From the IMG/VR virus record IMGVR_UViG_3300001750_000014, positions 1 to 39,766 of that record: 39,766 nucleotides of DNA; one strand, given 5' to 3'. Shown piece after piece: positions 1 to 7,039 of the stretch (positions are counted from its first letter, which is position 1; each line of letters starts with the position of its first letter). Both the position numbers and the translations under genes were made by a program. The notes beneath the pieces were generated by a model. That model made no database searches. It was not told where the DNA came from and saw only the letters and a program-made list of their open reading frames with translations. The DNA is from a virus.

Positions 1-14
1 AAAAAAAAAAAAAA
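1..14. repeat. Poly(A) tract at left window end
   Basis: Fourteen A residues open the window, followed by a purine-rich leader that ends in the ATG of the first gene. The other window end is also poly(A). The simplest reading is that one longer A tract in the leader of the first gene was cut during assembly. A true molecular terminus cannot be excluded from sequence alone. Confidence 0.7.
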
Positions 15-35
15 GAAGAGGAAAAAGAAAAGAAA

Positions 36-257
36 ATGCTAACAGACTTACTAACAAATTTTCATACTCTAACACCAGAGACACAAATTACTTTCTTCTT
101 CCCATACTATGAAAGACGTAACATTGACTTAGTTACACCAAAAGAAGTAAAGAAAGTAAGGGCTAAAAGTACCGCAGTAAAAGGTAAAAAGCCTAAATTA
201 ATAAAAGTTTCACTTGAACAATTAACACAGCTTAAGAAATTAGGCTTAGTGAAGTAA
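36..257 (+). CDS. Small basic protein of unknown function
   Basis: The 73-residue product is not recognised. It has a short hydrophobic/aromatic stretch (TFFFPYY, about residues 19-25) and a lysine-rich second half ending in an amphipathic helix-like LEQLTQLKKLGL. It has no signal peptide and no clear membrane segment. The ATG is preceded by a purine-only leader (GAAGAGGAAAAAGAAAAGAAA), typical of this genome. It is the first gene of the left part of the rightward arm and ends 30 bp before the nucleotidyltransferase gene, so it is probably co-transcribed. The long ORF on the opposite strand here runs against the local gene direction and was not accepted. Confidence 0.7.
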   Translation: MLTDLLTNFHTLTPETQITFFFPYYERRNIDLVTPKEVKKVRAKSTAVKGKKPKLIKVSLEQLTQLKKLGLVK

Positions 258-287
258 AGGAAGTAAAAAGAAGAAAAGGAAAAAGAA

Positions 288-647
288 ATGAAAATAAAAA
301 CACAAGTAATAGTAACAGGAACACGAGCATATGGCCCAGTTACTAAAGACAGCGACATTGATATAGCGTTAATACAAGATGAAGCTACAGCCTTACGTAG
401 ATTTTTAATAAAAAAAGACATCCCTACTTACAAAACCAAGGTACAGCAACTCAATAACTACCCAGGCTATTATTTCAACCTTTACAATATAAAAATTAAT
501 ATCATTTATGTAGATGACAAGAAAGAATTTAATATCTGGAAAAAAGTGACTGAAAAACTTCAGGCATTAGAGCCGATATTCTCAAAAGAAGAGAGAGTCA
601 AAACATTTCAAAGATTTAAAATGGTAGAGGAAATTAAATGCAAGTAA
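288..647 (+). CDS. Minimal nucleotidyltransferase-fold protein (MNT type)
   Basis: This 119-residue protein carries the signature of the polymerase-beta nucleotidyltransferase superfamily: G11-T12 with a downstream G16, then D21-S-D23-I-D25, matching the GS..G..SD.D motif that binds NTP and metal. It is about the size of minimal nucleotidyltransferases (roughly 100-150 aa). Such proteins transfer nucleotides to proteins, RNA or small molecules, and some act as toxin-antitoxin partners; the substrate here is unknown. No HEPN partner is seen nearby. The 3' end overlaps the start of the ParB-methyltransferase gene by 10 bp, suggesting translational coupling and possibly a joint role. The start follows a purine-rich SD leader. 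Confidence 0.75.
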   Translation: MKIKTQVIVTGTRAYGPVTKDSDIDIALIQDEATALRRFLIKKDIPTYKTKVQQLNNYPGYYFNLYNIKINIIYVDDKKEFNIWKKVTEKLQALEPIFSKEERVKTFQRFKMVEEIKCK

Positions 648-1939
648 TACAAAAAGACCCAAATAAAATAATAGTAAAAGAAGGCTTACCAAGGTACCGC
701 AAAGACCTTGGTGCCCTTCACTCACTTGCTGAAAGCATAGCCAGAATTGGCCAAATACAACCAATTGTAATTACAAGAGACCAAGAACTCGTAGCAGGTG
801 GAAGAAGACTCGCTGCCTGTACAGACTTAAAGATAAAAATAAACTGCATCTACAAAGATGACCTCTCCGATATTGACTTAAGAATTTTAGAGATAGAAGA
901 AAACCTCCACAGAAAAGACTTTTCCCCTGGAGAGAAATGCCTTGCAGTAAGAGACCTCCATGCTATGAAACAAGAATCCCTTGGCAAAGCACACAGTGGC
1001 CAATTAGGAGGGTGGACTCTTGAGGATACTGCAAAGCTCCTTGGCTGTTCCAAAGGCTCAATCATAGAGGATATAAAAAGCGCTAACATGATTGATAAAT
1101 TTCCTGACCTTATAAAAGTAAAGAAAAAAGGAGATATTAAAAAGGCAGCCAGAGGATTAGAAAAATTAGCAAGTGCAATCTCTGGCCTTGCTTCTTTAAA
1201 GGAGATAAAAGAAACTGACTTAATTCAATATCATTTCACAGATTCAATTACTTTCATGCCTACACTTAAAGATAACTCCATTGACATCCTCTTAACTGAC
1301 CCACTCTACGGCATTGAGCATGAAACACTACGAATAGGAGACACTCCAAGACTTACCTTCGACGATGAAACAGACAAAGCTCTTGATGTTTACAACTTTT
1401 TAGCCATTGAAAGCTTTCGCTTCACTAATGACACTGCTCATGGCTTTATCTTCCTTGCCCCAGAACATTTCACAACGATACAAAAGATGTTCCATAGAGC
1501 AGGGTGGCAAGCTTATATCAAACCAATAATCTGGATTAAACCAAACTGCGGTCAATGCAACATAGCGTCACAGTGGCCGGCTTCCAGTTACGAAATGATT
1601 CTCTACGTTAAGAAGGAAAAAGCAAGGATAGTAAAAGAAGGCCAACCTGACCACATCATCATGAGTTCAATAGTATCAACTGCAAAAGATCACATTTATG
1701 AAAAACCTGTGCCATTACTACTAAACCTTCTTGATAGAATTTCCATCCCTGGAGGTACACTTTTCGACCCCTTCGCAGGAAGCTGTTCTGCACTAATAGC
1801 AGGAAGGGAAAAACAACTAACTACCATAGGCTGCGACAATTCAAAAGAAGCCTTTGCAATTGGTACAGCTAAATTAAAAGAGTACAAAGAAAGAAAGGAG
1901 GAAGAAAAAAGATGCCATTTAAAACAGGAGAAAGAATAA
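638..1939 (+). CDS. ParB-like domain fused to a DNA methyltransferase
   Basis: The 433-residue protein has an N-terminal ParB/sulfiredoxin-like domain (about residues 1-110). Its landmarks are G38QIQPIVIT, the A53GGRR box and the E87ENLHR segment. A helix-turn-helix-like stretch follows (about 127-147, TLEDTAKLLGCSKGSI). The C-terminal half is an amino-methyltransferase with motifs in beta-class order: catalytic D221-P-L-Y, E355-K-P, then the SAM-binding D377PFAGS. It probably methylates adenine N6 or cytosine N4 in DNA, with the ParB part supplying binding or nucleotide hydrolysis. The catalytic tetrapeptide reads DPLY rather than the usual DPPY/F, so activity should not be assumed. No restriction endonuclease lies beside it, so an orphan phage methylase role fits best. 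It overlaps both neighbouring genes. Confidence 0.88.
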   Translation: MQVIQKDPNKIIVKEGLPRYRKDLGALHSLAESIARIGQIQPIVITRDQELVAGGRRLAACTDLKIKINCIYKDDLSDIDLRILEIEENLHRKDFSPGEKCLAVRDLHAMKQESLGKAHSGQLGGWTLEDTAKLLGCSKGSIIEDIKSANMIDKFPDLIKVKKKGDIKKAARGLEKLASAISGLASLKEIKETDLIQYHFTDSITFMPTLKDNSIDILLTDPLYGIEHETLRIGDTPRLTFDDETDKALDVYNFLAIESFRFTNDTAHGFIFLAPEHFTTIQKMFHRAGWQAYIKPIIWIKPNCGQCNIASQWPASSYEMILYVKKEKARIVKEGQPDHIIMSSIVSTAKDHIYEKPVPLLLNLLDRISIPGGTLFDPFAGSCSALIAGREKQLTTIGCDNSKEAFAIGTAKLKEYKERKEEEKRCHLKQEKE

Positions 1940-2520
1940 TAGTAAGTACTTACCCAGACTTTAGCAATCCATGCATACGCACATTTTTAAGAAAAGCATG
2001 GAACCAAAATGGCTATATCTGCGAAGCCAGTCCAGAAACAACAAACCATAACTACATAGAAAAGCTACAGTGGAGAAATTTTCCTACTGTTGAAATCTGG
2101 AGATACGCAAAGAAATTACCCACTACTACTAATGTAAAATTCAAAACAGGAGAAAAGATAATAGTCAGCTATTGCAAAGACTTTAACCCAGGATACACAC
2201 GTATTTTTCTGGAGGAAAAACATGGCCTTATCCCACAGTACACCTGCGTAAGGGGAAACAATGAAAAAGATTTCTATAATACCAGGCCTTTCGGCAAAAC
2301 AACTTGGGACTATGCAAAGAAAATTAAACCTAAGTTTAAAATTGACACTAAACTCTTAGTTACAGATGACAACTGCCCAAAACCAGTCCGTGCGTACTTT
2401 GCAGGCTGGGCAGCAGATGACAGAGTATTTACATTTCCAGCTGGTAGAACTTCCTGGTCAGCACTTCCGTATGATCAAGAAGCTTATGAAATCTGGAGCA
2501 TGTATGAAGAAGTAGAATAA
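1912..2520 (+). CDS. Protein made of three tandem repeats of a ~65-aa module
   Basis: No family name is recognised for this 202-residue protein, but it has clear internal triplication. Each module starts FKTGE(R/K)IIVS (residue 3), FKTGEKIIVS (about 78) or FKIDTKLLVT (about 142). Each continues with a basic/aromatic R.F or R.YF element and ends in a W..(A/S)..(K/Y) helix (EIWRYAKK, TWDYAKK, EIWSMYEE). The third copy is the most diverged. The pattern suggests a small beta-rich fold used three times, perhaps as an intramolecular trimer. The start overlaps the end of the methyltransferase gene by 28 bp and has a GGAGGAAG ribosome-binding site. Cytoplasmic; function unknown. Confidence 0.8.
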   Translation: MPFKTGERIIVSTYPDFSNPCIRTFLRKAWNQNGYICEASPETTNHNYIEKLQWRNFPTVEIWRYAKKLPTTTNVKFKTGEKIIVSYCKDFNPGYTRIFLEEKHGLIPQYTCVRGNNEKDFYNTRPFGKTTWDYAKKIKPKFKIDTKLLVTDDNCPKPVRAYFAGWAADDRVFTFPAGRTSWSALPYDQEAYEIWSMYEEVE

Positions 2521-2547
2521 AAATAACTAAGGAAAAAGGAAAAGAAA

Positions 2548-2775
2548 ATGCAAAACCAGAACCAACAGTTAAACATAAATGTAAATGACCTTAATGAAAT
2601 AGTCTGCAAAGACTGCAGAGGAACTGAATTTATTCAAATTGTTAACTTAAAACATGCCAGTGCACTGGTAAGCCCAACTGGAAAAGACCATACATTCATA
2701 GTTCCAATTGGTTTTAAATGCACAAACTGCAACTGTCAGGAACAAGAAATAAAGAAAGAAGAGTTACTTAACTAA
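2548..2775 (+). CDS. Small zinc-ribbon protein
   Basis: This 75-residue protein has two cysteine knuckles, C20-x-x-C23 and C58-x-x-C61-x-C63, separated by a beta-rich linker with the phrase SALVSPTGKD. This arrangement is typical of small phage zinc-ribbon proteins that bind nucleic acid or act as accessory replication or transcription factors. The function itself cannot be read from the sequence. The start follows AAGGAAAAAGGAAAAGAAA. It lies between the triplicated protein and the DNA polymerase, in the same direction, with 27 bp and 36 bp spacers. Confidence 0.8.
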   Translation: MQNQNQQLNINVNDLNEIVCKDCRGTEFIQIVNLKHASALVSPTGKDHTFIVPIGFKCTNCNCQEQEIKKEELLN

Positions 2776-2811
2776 AGAAAAAGAAAAAGAAAGAAAAGAA
2801 AAGGAAAAGTA

Positions 2812-5223
2812 ATGATTGTTAATGCTATAGGAACTCCAGGGGCTACTATTATGTTAATAGGTGAAGCTCCTGGAGAGCAAGAAAACAGGACAGGGAAACC
2901 TTTTCACCCAGGTACGCCAACTGGTAACACGTTAGATAAAATACTAAACAGCGCAGGGATATCTCGCCATGACTGCATCATTACTAACGTAGCAAAAGAA
3001 AAGCCTCCAGGAAATAAGATAGCTTTTTACTTTCAAGACAGCAAATGCACAATTCCTAAAGATATCTTACTCCAGGACATTGAAAAACTTAAACAGGAAA
3101 TAATTAAATACAAGCCTAACATAGTAATACCTCTTGGTAAAATAGCCACAAATATCCTTACAGGTAATAATAACATAGCTGCAGCAAGAGGTTACATTTG
3201 CGAAAGTACTCTTCTCCCTAATTTAAAAGTCCTCCCTACTTACCACCCACAGCAAGTAAACTATGAGTGGAAACTATTCTTCACTGCAGTATTAGACATA
3301 AGAAAGGCTATTAAGAACTCCGAAAGCCCTGACATGCCTAAAGATAAAAGGGTATTAACTACAAATATGTCAAAGCTTGAATACATCTCTTATTTAAAAT
3401 ACCTCCTATACGAGCATAGCGGGCCAATAGCAGTAGATATTGAAACACTGCAACCTGGCAGCCACATTGACATAATGGGAATTGCAGATAGTGCCACTCA
3501 TGGTGTAGCATTTGAGCTTATAAAAGGTAGAAAACCTATTTACTCTAAGCAAAAAGAACTTGAAATTTGGCAACACCTTGCATTAGTTCTAGAAAATAAA
3601 GAATTAATCATGCAAAATGGCAGTTACGACACTACTGTTCTTTATCTCCACCATGGTATTCACTGCCCTAAATTCTACTACGACACTATGGTAGCTGCCC
3701 ATGTCTGTTGGCCTGAGAATCCAAGAAGTCTTGCTTACCTTGCAAGCATTTGCCTAAATGTTCCTGCATGGAAACATACCAGTCAATCAGAATCTCTACT
3801 CTACAATGCAGGTGACACTACTAACACCTTCGGAGTCTGGAATGTCCTAAGAAAGGAATTAGTAAAGCAAGACGTCATGTCAGTTTTCAACCATGAAATG
3901 TCACAGGTAGAGCCAAGTGTAATGCTACAAATACAAGGACTATTCGTTAATAAAGAAAAGCAGAAAACATTACTTAAAGACATCGAAACTGAACTTACTT
4001 CTATCCAAGAAACTCTTACGGCAAAATTAAATAGAGAGGTAATATTCAAAGCTGATAAAAAGAAAAAGGATGCTTTAAATATTAACAGTCCGACTCAGCT
4101 CGCTGAACTTCTCTACATTGATTTAAAAATTCCGCCACAATATAAGAGAAGAAAAAGAGCTTCAGAAGTAAGGAAAGTAACTACAAATGAAGAAGCACTT
4201 TCAAAACTTGCTCGCACTATTAATGACCCAATTTTTACTGACATTATAAAAGTAAAGAAGCTTTCTAAGTTAAAATCCTTCATAGACATTACCCTTTCCC
4301 CTGCAGATAGCGTTCATACTTCCTACAATGTAACTGGCGCAACTATGGTAAGGGAGAGTAAAGGCTTTGTCCGTGATGAAGAAGATTCCTTTAAAAGCTT
4401 TGGAAGGTGGAGCAGTAGTAAATCAATAATTCTCCCCTTCGGCAGTGGAAACCTTCAGAACATCCCATCAAGGGCAAGAACTATGTACACTGCACCTGAC
4501 GGCTATGAATTCTTACAAGCTGATTACATGCAAGCAGAGGCAGTAGTAGTAGCATATGAAATTAATGACTACAAAAGCATTGCACTATTTGAAGAAAGCT
4601 TCGGCCTTTCAAAAGAAGAGAGACAGAAAAGAGAATTAGACATCCACAAGCTAACAGCCAGTACTATGTTTGGGATACCAATTGCTGAAGTTACCAAAGA
4701 GCTAAGAATGAAAGGAAAGATAGTAAAGCATAGTACTAATTATAATGCTGGCCCAGGAGTAATAGCTCATCAACTACAGATACCAATGAAAGAGGCTAAA
4801 GTTCTTCTCTCTCAAGCCAGTAATGCCACTCCGCAATTAGGACTCTGGCATAAACGAATACAGCAACACCTTCAAAAAGAAAGATCATTAACTAATCTCT
4901 TTGGAAGAAAGCATAGATTCTTAGGCAGGTATAATGACAGCTTATTAAGAAGCGCTTACGCTTTTATTCCTCAATCTACAGTAGGTGATCTTTTAAACAT
5001 GGCACTGGTAAGATTCTATAACATGTACGGAAAGCAGAGAAGAATCAGACTTCAACTTCACGATGCTATTTATACATTCTCTCCAATAGGTAAAAGGGAA
5101 GAGACAATGAAAATGCTAAGAGATGTTATGTTAATTGAAATGAAAAGCTCCAATGGCGTTAAGTACACCATAGACGTTGACTTCAGTGCTGGCCCAAGCT
5201 GGGGAGAAATGAAGGAAGTGTAA
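2812..5223 (+). CDS. Uracil-DNA glycosylase / 3'-5' exonuclease / family A DNA polymerase fusion
   Basis: The 803-residue replicative polymerase has an extra N-terminal domain. Residues ~10-165 match uracil-DNA glycosylase family 4/5: G17EAPG, E24, G28-K-P-F31, T58-N59 and the H145-P active-site histidine. The four Fe-S cysteines of family 4 are not in place. Residues ~200-345 form a proofreading exonuclease with Exo I D209/E211, Exo II N269/D273 and Exo III Y331/D335. The polymerase follows, with motif A D571, motif B R632/K636/H640/Y644 and motif C H750-D751-A752. Motif C normally reads HDE, and position 640 is usually Phe or Tyr. The fusion would couple uracil surveillance to synthesis. 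It is the only DNA polymerase in the window. Confidence 0.93.
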   Translation: MIVNAIGTPGATIMLIGEAPGEQENRTGKPFHPGTPTGNTLDKILNSAGISRHDCIITNVAKEKPPGNKIAFYFQDSKCTIPKDILLQDIEKLKQEIIKYKPNIVIPLGKIATNILTGNNNIAAARGYICESTLLPNLKVLPTYHPQQVNYEWKLFFTAVLDIRKAIKNSESPDMPKDKRVLTTNMSKLEYISYLKYLLYEHSGPIAVDIETLQPGSHIDIMGIADSATHGVAFELIKGRKPIYSKQKELEIWQHLALVLENKELIMQNGSYDTTVLYLHHGIHCPKFYYDTMVAAHVCWPENPRSLAYLASICLNVPAWKHTSQSESLLYNAGDTTNTFGVWNVLRKELVKQDVMSVFNHEMSQVEPSVMLQIQGLFVNKEKQKTLLKDIETELTSIQETLTAKLNREVIFKADKKKKDALNINSPTQLAELLYIDLKIPPQYKRRKRASEVRKVTTNEEALSKLARTINDPIFTDIIKVKKLSKLKSFIDITLSPADSVHTSYNVTGATMVRESKGFVRDEEDSFKSFGRWSSSKSIILPFGSGNLQNIPSRARTMYTAPDGYEFLQADYMQAEAVVVAYEINDYKSIALFEESFGLSKEERQKRELDIHKLTASTMFGIPIAEVTKELRMKGKIVKHSTNYNAGPGVIAHQLQIPMKEAKVLLSQASNATPQLGLWHKRIQQHLQKERSLTNLFGRKHRFLGRYNDSLLRSAYAFIPQSTVGDLLNMALVRFYNMYGKQRRIRLQLHDAIYTFSPIGKREETMKMLRDVMLIEMKSSNGVKYTIDVDFSAGPSWGEMKEV

Positions 5224-5237
5224 AGGGGAGTTAAAAT

Positions 5238-5250
5238 GTCAAAATTTGAC
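5238..5250. promoter_or_regulatory. Palindromic operator-like site 1 (GTCAAAATTTGAC)
   Basis: The perfect inverted repeat GTCAAA/TTTGAC, with one central base, starts 14 bp after the polymerase stop codon. It lies 28 bp before the GTG start of the next small gene. The same palindrome recurs at five other intergenic positions. The even spacing of the half-sites suggests a dimeric DNA-binding protein. Confidence 0.6.
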
Positions 5251-5278
5251 CTTTCAGCTTAATAAAAGGAAGTAAACA

Positions 5279-5431
5279 GTGAAAAGAAAACTAATATTAT
5301 GGCATCCTGAATCACCTGGAGAAAAGATAATTGTCTACAGAGGTTTTTTAAAAAGGTTATTCTACCCAAGTGCTTTTGCAACTTTAACTGAAACATTAAA
5401 GGAAATAACCAATGACAAGAGAGTTAGATAA
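5279..5431 (+). CDS. 50-codon GTG-start small protein
   Basis: This short gene fills the space between the polymerase and ATPase genes. The GTG start lies 8 bp after an AAAAGGA(AG) ribosome-binding site, and the frame runs 50 codons to TAA, overlapping the ATPase start by 20 bp. The product begins VKRKLILWHPESPGEK and is basic overall, with no membrane segment or recognised motif. Coding is supported by the SD, the coupling to the next gene and the otherwise tightly packed operon. The GTG start and short length keep confidence moderate. The function is unknown. Confidence 0.5.
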   Translation: MKRKLILWHPESPGEKIIVYRGFLKRLFYPSAFATLTETLKEITNDKRVR

Positions 5432-6614
5432 CTGGCTTACAGGCTACATGGAATATACTGAGCAGACTGAAAGTGCTAAGATATTTCATACCTGGACAGG
5501 ACTTTCTATGCTATCATCAGCACTTAGAAAAAAAGTCTGGTTTAACTTTGGCCGATTCAAGGTTTACTGCAACATGTACGTAGTCTTAGTTGCAGAGCCT
5601 GGAACGACAAGAAAAACACAAGCAATATCCTACGGAACAAGGATATTAAATGAAGTATCTTCAATCATCACTTCTGCAGATGTCATTACAAGGGAAGCAC
5701 TTCTTGAGGACTTAGAGGAAAGCGCAGATGATGCACAGTTAGAGGATGGTAAAATTTTCAAGCATGCGTCATTGTCAGTAATATCCAGAGAGTTTGAAAG
5801 TTTCTTAGGCCAGAAGAAAGAAAACACTAAAATGTTAGTTCTTTTAACTGACCTCTTCGACTGTGAAGAATTACCCTTTAAGTATAGAACTAAAAGAAGT
5901 GGCTCCAATGTCGCACCTGCAGTATTCTTTAACATCTTAGGAGCAACAACACCAGAGAGCCTTGCTTCCTGCCTTCCATCTATAGCCATTGGCGGTGGCC
6001 TTACATCAAGAACTATTTACGTCTGGGCAGATGACAAAGATCACAAAGTGCCAATTCCTGAAATGTCTCCAGAGATAGAGGCAGTAAAGGTAAAGCTTAT
6101 AAAAGATCTATCAGCAGTGTCCAGGATAGTCGGAGAGTACAACTTTTCAAAAGATAGTAAAAAAGAATGGATTAATTGGTATAACCAGTATGAAGAACGA
6201 GACCCTAAACGTCTATGCACTGACTATGCTTTTCATAGCTGGTATTCCAGAAAGCCACTTTATATAATCAAACTTGCTGTGATTTTAACAGCTGCTATTA
6301 GTGACAGTAGAATAGTAGAGTGGGCTGAGTTTAAAAAGGCCATTACCTTAATGGAAGACATAGAAAGATCAATGGGTAAAGCATTCTGTGCAGTTGGTAG
6401 AAGTGACATTACTGCTGACGTAGCAGAGGTAAGAACAATCATTGAAAGTTATCATAGTATTTCTGAAAAAATGTTAATGCACCTTGTCTGGAGGAACATA
6501 GATAGTGCAAAATTTAACAACGTAATTGATACAGTATTAAAAAGCGGTGTAGCAAGAAGATCATTTACTGGCCCAAAAGGGCAACAAGAAGTTTGGTATC
6601 ACTGGGAAGATTAA
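5412..6614 (+). CDS. DUF3987-like P-loop ATPase, putative replicative helicase
   Basis: The 400-residue protein resembles the DUF3987 group found in phage and plasmid replication modules. The region around residues 55-72 (NMYVVLVAEPGTTRKTQAI) is the group's characteristic P-loop, in which Arg replaces the second glycine (GTTRKT instead of GxxGKT). A Walker B-like hydrophobic strand lies in LSVISREFESFL, followed by a sensor-like ILGATTPESL. A C-terminal winged-helix-like part (about 335-400) ends the protein. No primase motifs are visible. Its position just after the polymerase supports a replication role, probably DNA unwinding or loading. The ATG overlaps the preceding small gene, so translation is likely coupled. 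Confidence 0.75.
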   Translation: MTRELDNWLTGYMEYTEQTESAKIFHTWTGLSMLSSALRKKVWFNFGRFKVYCNMYVVLVAEPGTTRKTQAISYGTRILNEVSSIITSADVITREALLEDLEESADDAQLEDGKIFKHASLSVISREFESFLGQKKENTKMLVLLTDLFDCEELPFKYRTKRSGSNVAPAVFFNILGATTPESLASCLPSIAIGGGLTSRTIYVWADDKDHKVPIPEMSPEIEAVKVKLIKDLSAVSRIVGEYNFSKDSKKEWINWYNQYEERDPKRLCTDYAFHSWYSRKPLYIIKLAVILTAAISDSRIVEWAEFKKAITLMEDIERSMGKAFCAVGRSDITADVAEVRTIIESYHSISEKMLMHLVWRNIDSAKFNNVIDTVLKSGVARRSFTGPKGQQEVWYHWED

Positions 6615-6643
6615 ATTTAAAAAGGAAAAAAGGAAAAAGAATC

Positions 6644-7039
6644 ATGCCATTAATAGAAGGTCACAAAGCTGACGACAAAAGGAAAATCGACTGGGATTAC
6701 ACTCCTATGGAAGTCCTCCCTGGAGTCGCACGGGTATTTCAATTAAGTTCTAAAAAGCATAAAGGTAAAAGAACATGGTTTCCTGGGATAAGGTACAGTA
6801 AAATATTCTCCGCCATATGGCGGCATCTTTTTGAATGGTACTACTTAGGTCATGATACCGATGAAGAGACGCCAGAACATCCATTATGTTACGTCATTGC
6901 CAATTGCATGATGCTTTTATCATACATTGAAAACAAAGATTACGACGATAGACCAAAAAGGAGTAATTATGAAATTAGTAAAACCAAGTACAACAATACT
7001 GACAAAAGTAAACCCTACAAAGGTATTACAAAGTATTGA
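6644..7039 (+). CDS. dATP/dGTP diphosphohydrolase-like protein (DUF5664-type)
   Basis: This 131-residue protein resembles the phage family annotated as a dATP/dGTP diphosphohydrolase domain. Landmarks are ADDKRKIDWDYTPMEVLPGVARVF near the start, then KKHKGKRTWFPGIRYS, the conserved I..A..RH.F.W (SAIWRHLFEWYY) and a terminal H..YV.AN..ML helix. It probably hydrolyses deoxypurine triphosphates and so shapes the dNTP pool. The annotated activity comes from family knowledge, not from catalytic residues I can prove. The start at 6644 was chosen over an upstream ATG inside the ATPase gene because a run of AAGGA elements precedes it. The last 23 codons lie inside the thyX reading frame. Confidence 0.7.
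   Translation: MPLIEGHKADDKRKIDWDYTPMEVLPGVARVFQLSSKKHKGKRTWFPGIRYSKIFSAIWRHLFEWYYLGHDTDEETPEHPLCYVIANCMMLLSYIENKDYDDRPKRSNYEISKTKYNNTDKSKPYKGITKY

Noticed and set aside
107-421. 104-codon ORF on the - strand across the first two genes
   Set aside because: It is antisense to two genes with good SDs, one of which has clear nucleotidyltransferase motifs.
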